Positions 25,130 to 37,400 of a stretch of 64,000 nt of DNA are shown in pieces. The notes under the pieces were generated by a model, which did not search any database, was not told the origin of the DNA, and saw nothing but the letters and a program-made list of their open reading frames with translations. Each line of letters begins with the position of its first letter. The stretch's first letter is position 1. Origin of the DNA: Scatophagus argus (Eukaryota; Chordata; Actinopteri; Scatophagidae); the NCBI RefSeq assembly GCF_020382885.2, contig NC_058511.1, positions 1,235,001 through 1,299,000 on the forward strand, in the 5' to 3' direction. The position numbers and the translations under genes are program-made.

Positions 25130-25520
25130 GCAAGCATGTTAACGTGCTCTGTTAGCAGAGCTGTAAGGAGCAGCTAAGTCATGCTAAATGCTACATGAAA
25201 AATAAAATGCAGTATTAATATTGAAACAAGAAATTTGACTATTTAAAAATCTGGTGTTATTTTTTAAAAACTACCACAAACATATAACACAATGAAAATA
25301 GTGCATTTATTTGTCAGAATGTAGGGTTAAAGTTCATAGTTCTATGTAGCTATGAGCATGTTAGCATAGGTTGGTAAGTGTGCAAAATAAAAAATGATGA
25401 CAGTTTGTTACCATAAGTTTGTTTCATGGAGAGGTAAACACTTATAGCGTTAATGTCAACATGCTAAAGCTAATGTCACCACGTTAACGTGCTTACAGTT
25501 AGCACGCAGCTAGTAAACCT
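25130..25520. repeat. ATGCTAA/GTTAGC-rich interspersed repeat
   Basis: GTTAACGTGCT, GCTAAATGCTA, CATGTTAGCAT, CAACATGCTAAAGCTAAT and similar words recur in both orientations. This is a common degenerate repeat texture in teleost DNA. Similar sequence occurs near 8270-8370. No coding content is seen. Confidence 0.5.
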
Positions 25521-26236
25521 CAGTCATAGTCTGAGGTGTTCAATGAAGTGAAGTATTGGACAAGAACACGTTTGCTGTGTTAATGAAACAAGAGGGAATG
25601 TTTTGAGAAGCTGATTGACTTACTATCCCCAGACATCAGAAATCATCACATCTGTGCTTCGTGTGAGAAAGAAACAATAATAAAAAAACGTAATTATTGT
25701 GCAGCCAGTTACAGTGTGAATTTCTGAATCAGTTTCCTCCAGACACGTGTGGGATTCTGGGGTCAACCGTGTGACCTCATAGCTGGATGAGCTTTCTAAT
25801 CAGTAAGGCACCCTGCTGCCAACATACCATCTCTGCCACTGATCCACTGCAGGTCTCGTGTGTCGACCACAGGCCACAGCTGTCTGGGCTTTTTATCCGA
25901 GCCGAAGCGTAAATCAGAGAGACCAGTTTAGCCTCATCGCGTCTCCATAAATATCTCTCCAACGGGAGGACCAAAAGATGCAATCTACAATTTATTTGTC
26001 AGGTTATATTTTTGGTGTATTTACATTTGTTCCATAGGAGTCTGACATGTAGATGGAAGCCTCTTTTTTTGAAGCCACCTTCCACAAATGCAGCAGCTGC
26101 CAGCACCATAATGTAAACACATCTTTTAAAGCCTCAAAGTACATGTAAGACTCCAGTTAGTAATTGCATATTTACTGCCCTTTTATCAAAAGCTTAGATA
26201 GTAAACTACATTATAATCATGGGTCAGTCACATTCT

Positions 26237-26510
26237 TTGCCAAAAGTATATGGACATGGGAGCATTACTCTCATTCCAAAACCTTGGGCATCATACTGCT
26301 GCTATAACGGCCTCCACTCCTCTGGTTTCAGATGTTGGAATCTATTTGCAGGGATTTGCATGAGTGAGGTCCAGTGTTGGGTGATGAGGTCTGGCTCACA
26401 GTCGGCGTTCCAGTTTATCCCAAAGGTGCTGGATGTGGTTGAGGGCAGGACTGTGTGCAGACCAGTCGAGCTCTTTCAAACTAAACCAGGAAAATGATTT
26501 CTTTGTGGAA
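26237..26510 (-). mobile_element. Tc1/mariner-like transposon remnant
   Basis: It opens with CCAAAAGTATATGGACATG, the terminal signature of a widespread fish Tc1-type element. The minus strand gives a decayed transposase C-terminus, ELDWSAHSPALNHIQHLWDK, resembling the Tc1 motif DWPAQSPDLNPIEHLWD. The residue at the third acidic position reads Q rather than E, and a stop follows soon after LERRL. It is inactive. A second remnant in the opposite orientation is at 31185-31500. Confidence 0.85.
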
Positions 26511-27870
26511 AAGGAAAGAGACAAACACCTAGAAGTTCAATGCACACGACTGTCTAAAATGTCATCTTTTCTGAGCAGCTGTGGACGAAAAGCACTACAC
26601 ACTTTTGGTTACAGAGTGAAAGTAGTAAGTACTGAAATAACAAAAAGCTCCAAATGTAAGGAACTGGTGTTTTCTGTTTCCAAGACGTCATGTAGGTCTC
26701 AGAGTGTGTTTGCAGCAGAGTGGATAAAACCTCAAAGTGAGCTCTGTCATCAGCACTTGACGGTGTAACGCTGATAAGGTCACTCTGTGAAACGACTCTA
26801 TGAATCAGAGTTTATCTCTCGTGAAGGTAAACTGTTTACATGCATTGCTTTCCTTATCTGGGACTCATTCGACGCCGTGCAGGCATGTGGCGACTCGGCT
26901 TAACTGAAACCTGCAAAACACTTTGATGTAACACTTGGCAACGCAGATGAAAACTTCAACACAGCCTCCAAACAAACCGTCTCTGTTTACAGACCTTATC
27001 TTCACTGTTTACCGACTTCTTCAGATTTCACTTAAATCTCAGTGTTGTTTCTTCAAAAACTGGATTAAACATGGCATTAAATTTAAATTCTCCTGGAAAG
27101 AAAATGAATTTCTTCTTCCTTAAAGGAAGGATCTGAATGGTTCCTCAGCGCTGCTCTGGTGTGTATCTGAGTGCACGTACAGACAGTTGTGCGGTGTGAA
27201 GGTCCTCCTGCAGCTCAGTGCACATGGCAGAGCTTGTGATTGACTCCAGACACTCGCCCAGACGCCCACTGAAGGTTCTTCCTCTGAAGCCCGAGCCTCC
27301 AGCTGCTTCTTGGCTTCAGTTTTGTCCATCAGCTCCACTAGTCCTCTTCCACTTCGCCGATCTGACCGACAGAAAGAAGACAGTCCTGTGGTTTCAAAAT
27401 GTGGGAGATTTGGCATCTCCCCTGAAACAACTATTAATAACAGGCAGCAGCAACATGGTTGCTACCACTTCACTGCCAGGATTCTCTCAGGCTGAGTCAC
27501 GGCCCGCTTTCATCCAGACCTGCAGCCCGGGAACTTTGGCCTCATTCAGATCCACTATCCTTTAACCTGTTCTTTTGTCTGGACCCCCCGTGAGCCATAA
27601 GTCTGCTGTCAGCCTGCCTGTCGATTTCATCATCATTCGTTTGTGCTCAGAAGGCATCAACAACTTCTGCTAAGCTGAAGTGTGAAGTACACGACGAAGT
27701 TATGAACGTTAAAATGGACCATTTTGATTTTTGTTTTTGTGCTCTACATGATGTGGTTGAGTGTTTGAAATTTTAGCTGATTATTTATTCTTTTCTTCTT
27801 ACATGGAAAACAGTGAGATTCCTTATTTTTTTTTTTTTTTAATTTTTAATTAAATCATTTTATCTTCCAG

Positions 27871-27911
27871 GCAGCTCTTTCTATGTGGTGAAACCCATCA
27901 AACTTTGACAG
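27871..27911 (+). other. filip1: Predicted filip1 non-coding exon 2 (5' UTR)
   Basis: A 41-bp segment preceded by a long T-rich pyrimidine tract ending TTATCTTCCAG and followed by GTAAGAAAGG, a strong donor. It has no ATG in the filip1 frame. It lies 565 bp before the exon that carries the filip1 start codon. Both splice sites are good, but use of the exon is inferred. Confidence 0.5.
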
Positions 27912-28482
27912 GTAAGAAAGGTAATCCATCATGCAAAAATTTCAACACCTTTATTTTCTTGTCAAAGTTGTCCTATCATCACTTGCTAATGTGTTTTTGT
28001 GGTGCGTTCAAGAGCAGTCAAAATCTTGGCTGCCAAAAAGCAAAGGGGCTTTGTTACTGGAAAACAGCCCTAACACCAGAATAAAATGTTGGCATTGTAC
28101 CTCTCTGCTAACCATGAAAATGTCAGCTTTTCAGCGTCACAACACTTCATCAAACACTCATGACATATCATCCGTAGGATTCGTGTACGCAGGCATGAAT
28201 TGTTCATATTTAACTTGTGCTGTCACAGAAAAATGGACAATTTGTACGCCCATACACTAAACCTGTTGAACAAACTGTGAAACTGTGTTTGTACATTTCA
28301 TACTCAGAATTTTAACTCAACATTTCTGAAGGGACGTACCTCCCATAGCATGTATATGAGCTGAGTGGAGGCTTGACACTTAGGTCAGACTGGTGCCATG
28401 CAGCACTTTTCAAGGCCAAGCGACATCTGGGTATTTTTTCATTTTAAGACAAAAGACTCTTTTCTTAACCCACAGGTAAAAA

Positions 28483-31400
28483 ATGCGATCAAGGAACTGC
28501 GCCATGGAGGGTCCAGATGATGGGTACATCCAGCCCACCAAAGGTTTCATCAAGCAGGAAGAGGAGAACACAGCAGAGCTCTCAAAGAGGAAGATGAACG
28601 TCCAGCGAGAAGAGAAGGACGGCAGGACAGCAGTAGCCGGACCAGCCAAAAAACCTCAGAAAGCTGCAGGGAGCAGGAGGGCAGCGCTGCCGGATCTGTC
28701 CAAGACGGACCTGCTTCACCTGCTGGGAGTCATGGAAGGAGAAGTTCAGGTACGAATCAGATTCACTTTTACAGGCATGTTAACCACACCAAAACTTACA
28801 GCCAGTCCAACTTAGCAGATGGTTCTGTGATGCCAGTTCCCCAGTGCACTGACATCACAGCCTGGAAGTGATTTACTAAAACCTAAGAAGTTTCTGATGA
28901 ACCGAACTGAATCAATAAGGAGCTTCTCACCTTTTGAATGACCAGCTCGCTCACAGTGAGAGCTGGGAATGGAGGAGAATCCTTATTGATTGATCAACAG
29001 TTTGATTACTGAGGAGCCCTGAAGCTGTGCTGCGATCAGTTCATCCAGCTGATTGTGTGCCTCGTCAGCTTTTAAAACTGTGAAAACAAAGGGTCCTGGT
29101 GTGAGGGACATTTGTGTGACGGGTTGGACGGGTGTGGAAACATCCCGGTCTGGGGTCCAGTCAGCTAATGACTTTCTAATGGAAGCACTTTGATGAACTC
29201 GTCTCCAGGGAGGCAGGATGCTGCTGCCTCACCCTCCTTTTCCATCTGTTTGGGCGTGTTGAATATTTTCCAGACAAATACTCAACGCAGAGCAACATCT
29301 CGCACAGGAAGGACTGTTTTTGTTCTGCTTTATTTCACCTGACGATTGTCATCCCCATCGTGTGTCACATGACCTCCTCTACCACATGCAGTGAGACGTC
29401 AGGAAGGATCGTACATGTCGGCTGTGTTCACACAGAGACGCCAGATTTCAGAATGAAACACAGACTCTGTGCAGGAGGAAGGAAACAGCTCCCTCTGCTG
29501 GCGGAAAGCTGCCATCTTCTTGTGTGATGAAGTCATGTCTCGGCTCAGTTCAGCATCACATTCAGATGTTAGCATCTGATCAGATGTGAGCATCAGCAGA
29601 GTTAAAGCCCTCATTAAAGCTGAGACAGAATCCTATTAAAACATATCCACAACTCAAATCTGGTAACTCATTATTACATTTTGAATTAATTATTAAATTA
29701 TTTCTAATATCTTATACTACAAATAAGATAAGATGGTTTCATCCCAGACTACCCACCAGATCACCAACTCTGACCACCAAAACCCAGCAAACAAAATAAC
29801 CCACACAGCACGAAACACTGTCTCCTCAGGCCAGAGAGGACATCATCAACCTGCTGAAGTCCGACAGAACCCGACCCGAGACTCTGGAGGCCCATTACGG
29901 CTCGTCTGTCCCCTCCAAACCGCTGCAGGCCCTGCAGAGAGACGGACTGCTCGGCCGGTGCGACAGCACGGCTGAAGACGTGTACGAGAAGCCCATGGCT
30001 GAGGTGAGAGGCGGGAAGGCTCAGGGGGAGTCAGAAACACTACTGGATCTACAAGTCCACCTTATTTAGTCTGAGTATACACAATATGTACACATTATCT
30101 CAATTATACCATCACGTATCACAGAAACAAACGTTTGTTTTTCCATCAGCTGTCCCCACCCAGCCTGCAGAGTAGCAAATCCTGGTCACGTCTAAAACTG
30201 TCAGCATCAGTCTGAGAGTTTTTAACTGCATTCAAACTAAAGACTGTTAAACCTCAGGAACATACAGGAAGTCGGTAAATTACAGAAAAGGATGATACAT
30301 TTTCTTTACATTTCAGCTGTTAAGACCATTTTCAAAAGCGATTTAAAGAGCAGTTAGTGGTCACAGATGACAGAAGGAGAACCGTCATCGTTCAGGCTTT
30401 TATTCTGCTGCAAGTACGTGAAAATCAGAGCCTAAAATCAGGCCCTTTTGTCTGTTGAACGCCAGCAGTTTTCCACTTGATTTGCCATGCTCAGTGAAGT
30501 CCGCGGGGTGCGAACGTTTGAATGAAGCTCATGATTGTGTGTTGTGAAGCTCATAATTGTTATCCCACACACACCATCATCATGACCGTGGCTAATGGTT
30601 TGGGATACTGTGCCGGCAGATGTGGTCTCAGAGCGTGAGTTTGTTGTAAATAACAAGCATTGACGTGTCTCCCGTCAGTTGGACCGTCTGGAGGACAAAC
30701 AGAGGGAGACGTACAGACGGATGTTGGAGCAGCTGCTGCTGGCTGAGAAGTGTCACCGGAGGACCGTCATGGAGCTGGACAACGAGAAACGCAAACACGC
30801 CGACTTCATGAACAAGAGCGACGACTTCACCAACCTGCTGGAGCAGGAGAGGGAGAGGTGAGAGTGTGAGGGGGTGTGGGAGACCAGGAACTGCTGGGTC
30901 AGGGTTTGGACTGGACATCAGCTGAATACTATTGTCTCAAACCCTTTCCAAACACTGATGATGAGGCTGGTGTTTTTCTGATTCTCAACATCTCATCTCA
31001 ACTCTCACTTTCTGACTTCCTGTCTGTAGCTCTGGGTTCAGAGCTCATTGGTTCCTTCAAAACACTTGACAAATATATGCTTTTATTTTTACAGAGTATT
31101 TAACAAAAACAGCTGCTGACTGCAATGCAATATTTGCTTCTAATTCTGAGAAATCACTTTTATGTACAAACAATTTGCAAATACATTATATGGACAAAGG
31201 TATCCAGACAAACTGTTTCTGTTTCTGTTGGACCTGTTTCTCAGGGTTTGTTCTCGGCCTCTGACTTCCAGTGAAGGGAAATCTTAATGCTTCAGCATAC
31301 CAAGACATTTTGGACAATGCTATGCTTCCAACTTTGTGACAGCAGACAACAACAACAAATGCTCTACTGCATGAATGGGCACAAATTCCCACAGAAACAC

Positions 31401-34400
31401 TCCAACATGTTGTGGAAAGCCTTCACAGAAGAGTGGAAGCTGTTAGAGCTGCAAAGCTGTCTGTGTGAGATGTTAGTCCCAATACTTTTGGTGTATCTTT
31501 ATGTAAATGTAAGAGCTGTCTGGATTTCACTCAGAGAGAATCTTCAATGGAGTCACAGGGAGGCTGTTGAGGTGGACACTTGGCTTAACGTCTCAGACTC
31601 GAGTCCATACTGCTGTCTGTCGTTAAATTTAGGAAAAGATCATGTTTTTGGTTCAGTCTTCCAGAAAACAAATGAATGGTGGAGACAAGTGAGGACACAG
31701 CTGCTGAGATCACACACTCTGCTGTCAGTAAGAGGCAGCAGTGAGATGAGGAAGAGAAAGTGTCTGATTAAAGATTCATGGCTCTTCGAAAACATTTGCA
31801 GCTGCATGTTTATTTTTGTGTGGTCGAAGGCATCAGATAAGAGCCTGAGCTACGAGGAACTCCGACGTCTAAACAGGTGGACATCTTTCACATTGTCTTG
31901 ATGGCTTTTTAGACATTTGGTGTGAAATTTGGTGTGTTTTGATCATTACGTACCTTTACAGTTATGTTCACAGTGTGTGTGTCTAATGGCAACATTAAAG
32001 TGGTTATAATGTTCAGTTTCTGCAGACTGATGGGTGTCGAGTCGACTTCATGGTGATTTTGAGCCTGCAGTCGCAGTCAGGAGTCCACATGGAGCTTCTC
32101 GTGACTTTAGGTCCGGCTCAGTATGATAACACATTCCTGTTGGCTGCAGTCAGCCTGCAGATTCACTCCAGGTGATATCATGAGCGAATGAGATGATGTC
32201 ACTCCCTGCAGAGATCCTGCTGGATGATTAGATGCTGTGTGACAGGCGAATACAACTGCACAAGGAAAGTACTCCACTTAAAGTACCTTCAGGATGTAGT
32301 AGTAATTCTGCTGCAATGAATTTTTACCCGAGTAAGTCAGAAGAAGTTAGATGTGTGAATATTGTCTTTGCTCTTTTAAAACCACTGAGGGTTCTGTTAC
32401 TCACGAGGAAGGATGTTCAGAGCTAATAATATAAAGTGATTAGTATGTAAACTAAACTCTTCTGGGACGGCGAGGCCACCATGAGGCCCCTGATCCCAGT
32501 CCGGCAGGGGTTTGTGTGGTCTGTAAAGCGTGTCTGTAGAAATTGTAGGTTTGAGTCTCTGAAATGGTGAACAGTTCTGACTGGTGTTCAGATGCAGCCT
32601 GAATAAAGCAGCACCAAATGTGCCTCCTCGGTGTCGTTCTTGTTGACTCGTCTATTCAGAATGTTAATAAAGATGCTAATTATTGCGACTATAATTAGCT
32701 GCAGCTCCTCGGCTGATGTGTTTCCTGTGGGCTCATCTCGGATCAGTTTTACGAGTGTTTGGGGCTCTCTTCTCCCTCTCTGACAGGCTTCTGTCAGCAC
32801 TGAGGCTATGAATACCCCCGGACAGAGAGAGGCTTTCTGCTGAAGCATCATCTGCCAGCGAGCTCATAATGACAGACACTCAGCGCTCAGCGTCCTGAGA
32901 GCGAGGGGGGTCTGAGCGATATGTCAGAGGAATGAGTGAGGATTATCATACTCTTACCAGTTGCACTTTGCTGCACTTTGCAAGATTTTCATATTAAAAT
33001 CCACTCAGTGGTGTTAATCTGAAATGGAGTCTGAACCACAGCAGAGTGGGACCCTGAGAACTGAGACGTTAGCAGTGATGTCACCAGCTCGAATGCAGTC
33101 AAAAATGATTTCTCCTTCGCCATCAACTACCATACTTAAAAAATGCAAAAATGAGGTCGTATGTGGGATTCAGGAAAGGAATGGACGTCACTTCTCTATG
33201 ACCTCATGATGGTACGATACCAAAGTCTGCTGGTTCCATCCTCTGGGCAACAGATTTTCTCATGCTTTTTAACTTCCACACCAGATGGCATCAACATGTT
33301 GTCATCACCTTACAGGCTTTTATCCAGTTGAAATAGAGTTGAAATATGAGTAACAGAACATAATTTTCACAAAAGTGCTCCAGCGTCCCCAAAACATTTA
33401 TGTGTAATACATATTTGGAGTAATGAAGAGCAGTGATCGAAAGCCTCTGCATCTGTAAGCTCTTTGCTCGGCTCATATTTGCTCATTTAGGAGCCTCTGC
33501 AGTGCAAACCACAGGCCTCCTCGGCCGTCTGAAGCTATGATCTCACACGCATACGATTTAGCCACTATGGAGAATTTATATCCATGTCTTTTCCCTTTGC
33601 ACGATACAGGAGGGATTATAACGAGAAAGGCTGTGCATGTCTGGCATTGTCCTGTCCAAAACAAAAACTCTGTGCATTGTTGCCTTGTTTCTATGGAAAC
33701 GCTGCTGGCTGCAAGACGAGCAGGAGACAATTAGGTCAAACCGGAGAGACATTTTAGGAGATGGATAAAAAAAAGAAACGTTAGAGCTGAAAAAGTGGCT
33801 GTTATGTCATACATGCTGGCCAGCTGTCCCTTCTCTCCAGAGAGGGAGAACAAAACAGGGAGAAAGAAGAGGAAGAGCTTGCTGAAAGCCCCCCCCACCC
33901 CTTCACTCTCGCTACTGGACCGAAGCCCTCCTCCTCCTCGGGGTCCAAACAAGGGCAGGGCCTCATTGGCCATATATGGCAGGGTGGATGACATCAACAG
34001 CCAGCGGAGCGGCGCTGTTTAGCACAATATTCACCTTTTTCATTGTCCACTGATGACATGTTTGGAATGTGACGGCGAATTCCCCACGGAGTCGGGCCCC
34101 TCCTTCCTTCCCTCTGTGACCCCGTGAGAGACTCAGCAGCAGCAGTTTGGCTCCTGCTCAGCTTTAAAAACACAGATATGGATCAGCCTGCCCTGCTTCC
34201 TAACTTGTTGGTAAGTTTCAAGGGAAGAAGTTTCAGGACTCAGGAGCAGCAGACTGTAAAGGTCGGGATTTGCTGTTTTTTTGATTCAGACTCACAGAAC
34301 ACTTGTTGTGCAGTGTTTAGGCCAGTTTATGCGTTCAATTGCCTGATGAGACACGACCCACATGAAAGGGAATCTGCAGCTGACTCCCTCTCAGACTCCC

Positions 34401-37400
34401 ACAGAGATTAGTTAAACATCTACAGGACCTTAACTGTGGCAGGTTGGATTCTCAGGACTTTGCGGGCAGCTCTGCAGTGCCTCTTTCCACTGCTTTATCA
34501 CTGCAGCTCTGCACACTGATGAAAGCACAAAAATCATCATGTCTGTGAAGATTCTGAGCCATCCAGGTGCAGGGGAAAGTAAATTTACCAACCAGATCTT
34601 TTCAGAGGTGGCACAACAGCATACAAAGTCCCCGAAGAGAGAAGAGTGGATGTGATTAGGTGCTAACTCATCTGAGCTGACGCAAAGTGACGCGAAAGCT
34701 CATCTGAAGAGTCGAAAATGTTTCAGCTTGAGCAGAATCATAAACTCACAGAGAGGAGAGGACAAACAGAGAGCGACTGGCAGGAAATGAGAGTCCGTGG
34801 GAGTCTGTCAGTACACTGGATGCTTAGCAATGAGCTTGTTTCTGCTGCCCTCCAGCGGTTCCACTGCTCACCTGGCCGCAGTGATGTACAGGTGCACTCC
34901 AGGACCGCATGACATCACTACTGGGTGGGGTTACAGGTGGAGCAGAAGAATAGAAGTCAAAATGTCAGATCAAGTCGTCAGTCGGCTTCTAACACTGAAC
35001 ACCCAGCAAATGAAAGCCCCAGTCCCTTTCTGAGGTTTGAATTAGGATTTCGTTTTCTTTTTTTGTATCCAATATTCAAAATAACTTGTCCAACTAACCG
35101 GGAAACCATCAGAATTCATTTTTTTGACCCTTGTGGAGCCCCATATGAATTTAATGTGATTAGAGGTTGTTGTCTCTCAGAAGTAGCACCTGGATCTTAA
35201 TGCCATAATTCTACCCTTTACTGAACTCTAGACCGGACAGAATAAGCCCCGTCAGAGCGGATTACTCGTGTTCAAGCCCTTATCTACCTCTTTTTTATTC
35301 CATTTGTTCCCTCGCTTTTCCTGCTGCTGCTTGTTGTTCTGCTTGTCTGCCTACCCAGCCATCCTGTGGTGTCTCACCAGATGTCAGTAAAGGAGTTATA
35401 GTTATGGACGATTCCTTTTCTGCATCCAGTTGTATATGTTTGTAAGCAAATTTCTTTATAACCAAATCATTCTTAAAGATTTTGGCATAAAACTAATACA
35501 GGATTGGTGTCACCTGCATTGAGACAAAGCTCTGCTGAAAACATGTTTGATATTAACACCCACTCATTCGTACTGTATTTCCTCTGCTTGTTGCTTAGAC
35601 TCAAGAGGCTGCTGGAGCAGGAAAAGGCCTACCAGGCTCGTAAGGACAAGGACCACAGCAGGAGGCTGGAGAAGGTCAGAGCGGAGCTGGTCAAGCTCAA
35701 GTCCTTTGCCCTGATGCTGGTAGATGAGCGGCAGCTACACATAGAGCAGATTGACCAACAGAGCCAGAAGGTCCAGGACCTGACTCAGAAGCTCCAGGAC
35801 AAAGAACAGCGTTTGGCAGTGGTCACTGAAGGTGCGAAGGAGGACGGCCAGAAGGTCCTCAAGCTGGAGGCTGAGCTGGAGCACAGAGCGGCCAAGTTTG
35901 CACAAGAACACGAGGAGATGACTGCCAAACTGACCAACGAAGAGTCCCAGAGCAGACAGCTGAGACTGAAGCTGGTTGGATTGGCACACAAAATCGAAGA
36001 GCTCGAGGAGAACAACAAGGTGCTGCGTAAGTCAGAGGAGGACCTGCAGGAGCTGAGGGAGAAGATCAGCAAAGGGGAATGTGGGAATTCATCTCTCATG
36101 GCCGAGCTGGAGAATTTGAGGAAGAGAGTGCTGGAGATGGAGGGCAAAGATGAGGAGATCACCAAAACAGAGGCTCAGTGCAGGGAGCTGAGGAAAAAGC
36201 TGCAGGATGAGGAAAACCACAGCAAGGAGCTGAGGTTGGAGGTGGACAAACTGCAGAAGAGAATGGTTCAGCTAGAAAAACTGGAGGGGGCCTTCAATAG
36301 AAGCAAAACAGAGTGCTCTCAGTTACATTCAAACCTGGAAAAAGAGAAATGTGTTGTGAAGGATCTGGCCGGCGAGCTGGAGACAGTGAAGACACGGCTG
36401 AAAGAACTGGAGTGCTCAGAGTCAAAGTTTGAAAAGGCAGAAATGGCCCTCAAAGATGATCTTATGAAGCTGAAGTCCTTCACGGTTATACTGGTAGATG
36501 AAAGAAAAAACATGGCGGAGAGACTGAAACAGGAAGAACAGAAAAGTGATGATTTAAGTAAGATGTTCAAAGCGGAGCAGGCCAAGGTAACTGAGGTCAC
36601 AGAGAAACTGATTGAGGAGAGCAAAAAACTTCTCAAATTCAAATCAGAAATGGAGGTTAAAGTGACAACTCTCATCAAAGAGAAAGAGGAGTTAAAAACT
36701 AAACTTGCAAGTGAAGAGGAAAAGTGTATGGAGCTGAATGCCAAACTTAGCGGTATGAAAATAAGAATAGACGGACTCGAGGAGTCAGAGAAGCAAATGC
36801 AGAGAAAGTGGACTGGCAAAGACAATAGCAGAAATCCAGAAGACAACAACAAAGTAAAAGAGCTCACGCTAGAAATTGAAAGACTTAAGAGCAGACTCGA
36901 ACAACTTGAGGTGGTCGAGGGAGATTTAATGAAAACAGAGGATGAGTACGATCTACTGGAGAAGAAATTCAGAACGGAGCAGGACAAAGCAAATGCCCTC
37001 TCGAAGATGCTGGAAGAAATGAAAAGTCAGATCGCAAGAAACAAAGCCATCGAGAAAGGTGAGGTCATGAGTCCAGAGGCTGAGCTTAGGATTCGCTGCA
37101 AGATGGAGGAGGCCAAAACCAGAGAGCTGCAGGTGGACATCCAGGCCCTGAAGGAGAAAATCCATGAACTGATGAATAAGGAGGACCAGCTCTCCCAGCT
37201 GCAGGTGGATTATTCTGTCCTCCAGCAGAGGTTCATGGAAGAGGAGGAGAAGAAGAAAAGTATGAGCAATGAAGTCGCCAACCTTACTAAAGAATTGGAA
37301 GCCAGCAAGCGCTACAGTCGTGCCTTGAGGCCCAGTATGAATGGCAGTAGGATGGTCAATGTCCCAGTTACCTCCACAGCAGTGCAGACAGATGCCATAT

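Larger units (their letters stand above)
16662..27870. other. filip1 intron 1 (predicted)
   Basis: 11.2 kb without a coding exon that I can support. It contains an 11-bp tandem repeat (19422-19468), a G-rich tract (18449-18475), three telomere-like TTAGGG units (23098-23116), an ATGCTAA-rich stretch (about 25130-25520) and a Tc1-like remnant (26237-26510). Several ORFs of 100-160 codons occur but lack family resemblance, splice context or start context. Long unique stretches, for example 19720-20180 and 21360-21700, could hold enhancers. I cannot test that without alignment. Confidence 0.55.
30858..35598. other. filip1 intron before the giant exon
   Basis: 4.7 kb. It contains a Tc1-like remnant (31185-31500) and a candidate internal promoter (about 33470-34210). 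Other sequence is unique-looking and T-rich near the 3' end. The 204-codon reading frame beginning at 31287 runs over the Tc1 remnant in a different frame and is not a gene. Confidence 0.6.

Noticed and set aside
31287..31901. 204-codon plus-strand ORF
   Set aside because: It crosses the Tc1-like remnant in another frame and then intron sequence. No domain, start context or splice signal supports it.
35504..35598. First 31-32 codons of the long frame entering the filip1 giant exon
   Set aside because: They precede a clear acceptor (TTGCTTAG), and the spliced join to the previous exon restores the conserved [14 protein letters not shown]. This stretch is intron.
36319..36987. 222-codon Ser-rich antisense ORF
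   Set aside because: Shadow of the filip1 coiled-coil exon; Lys/Glu codons read backwards give Ser/Phe/Leu.
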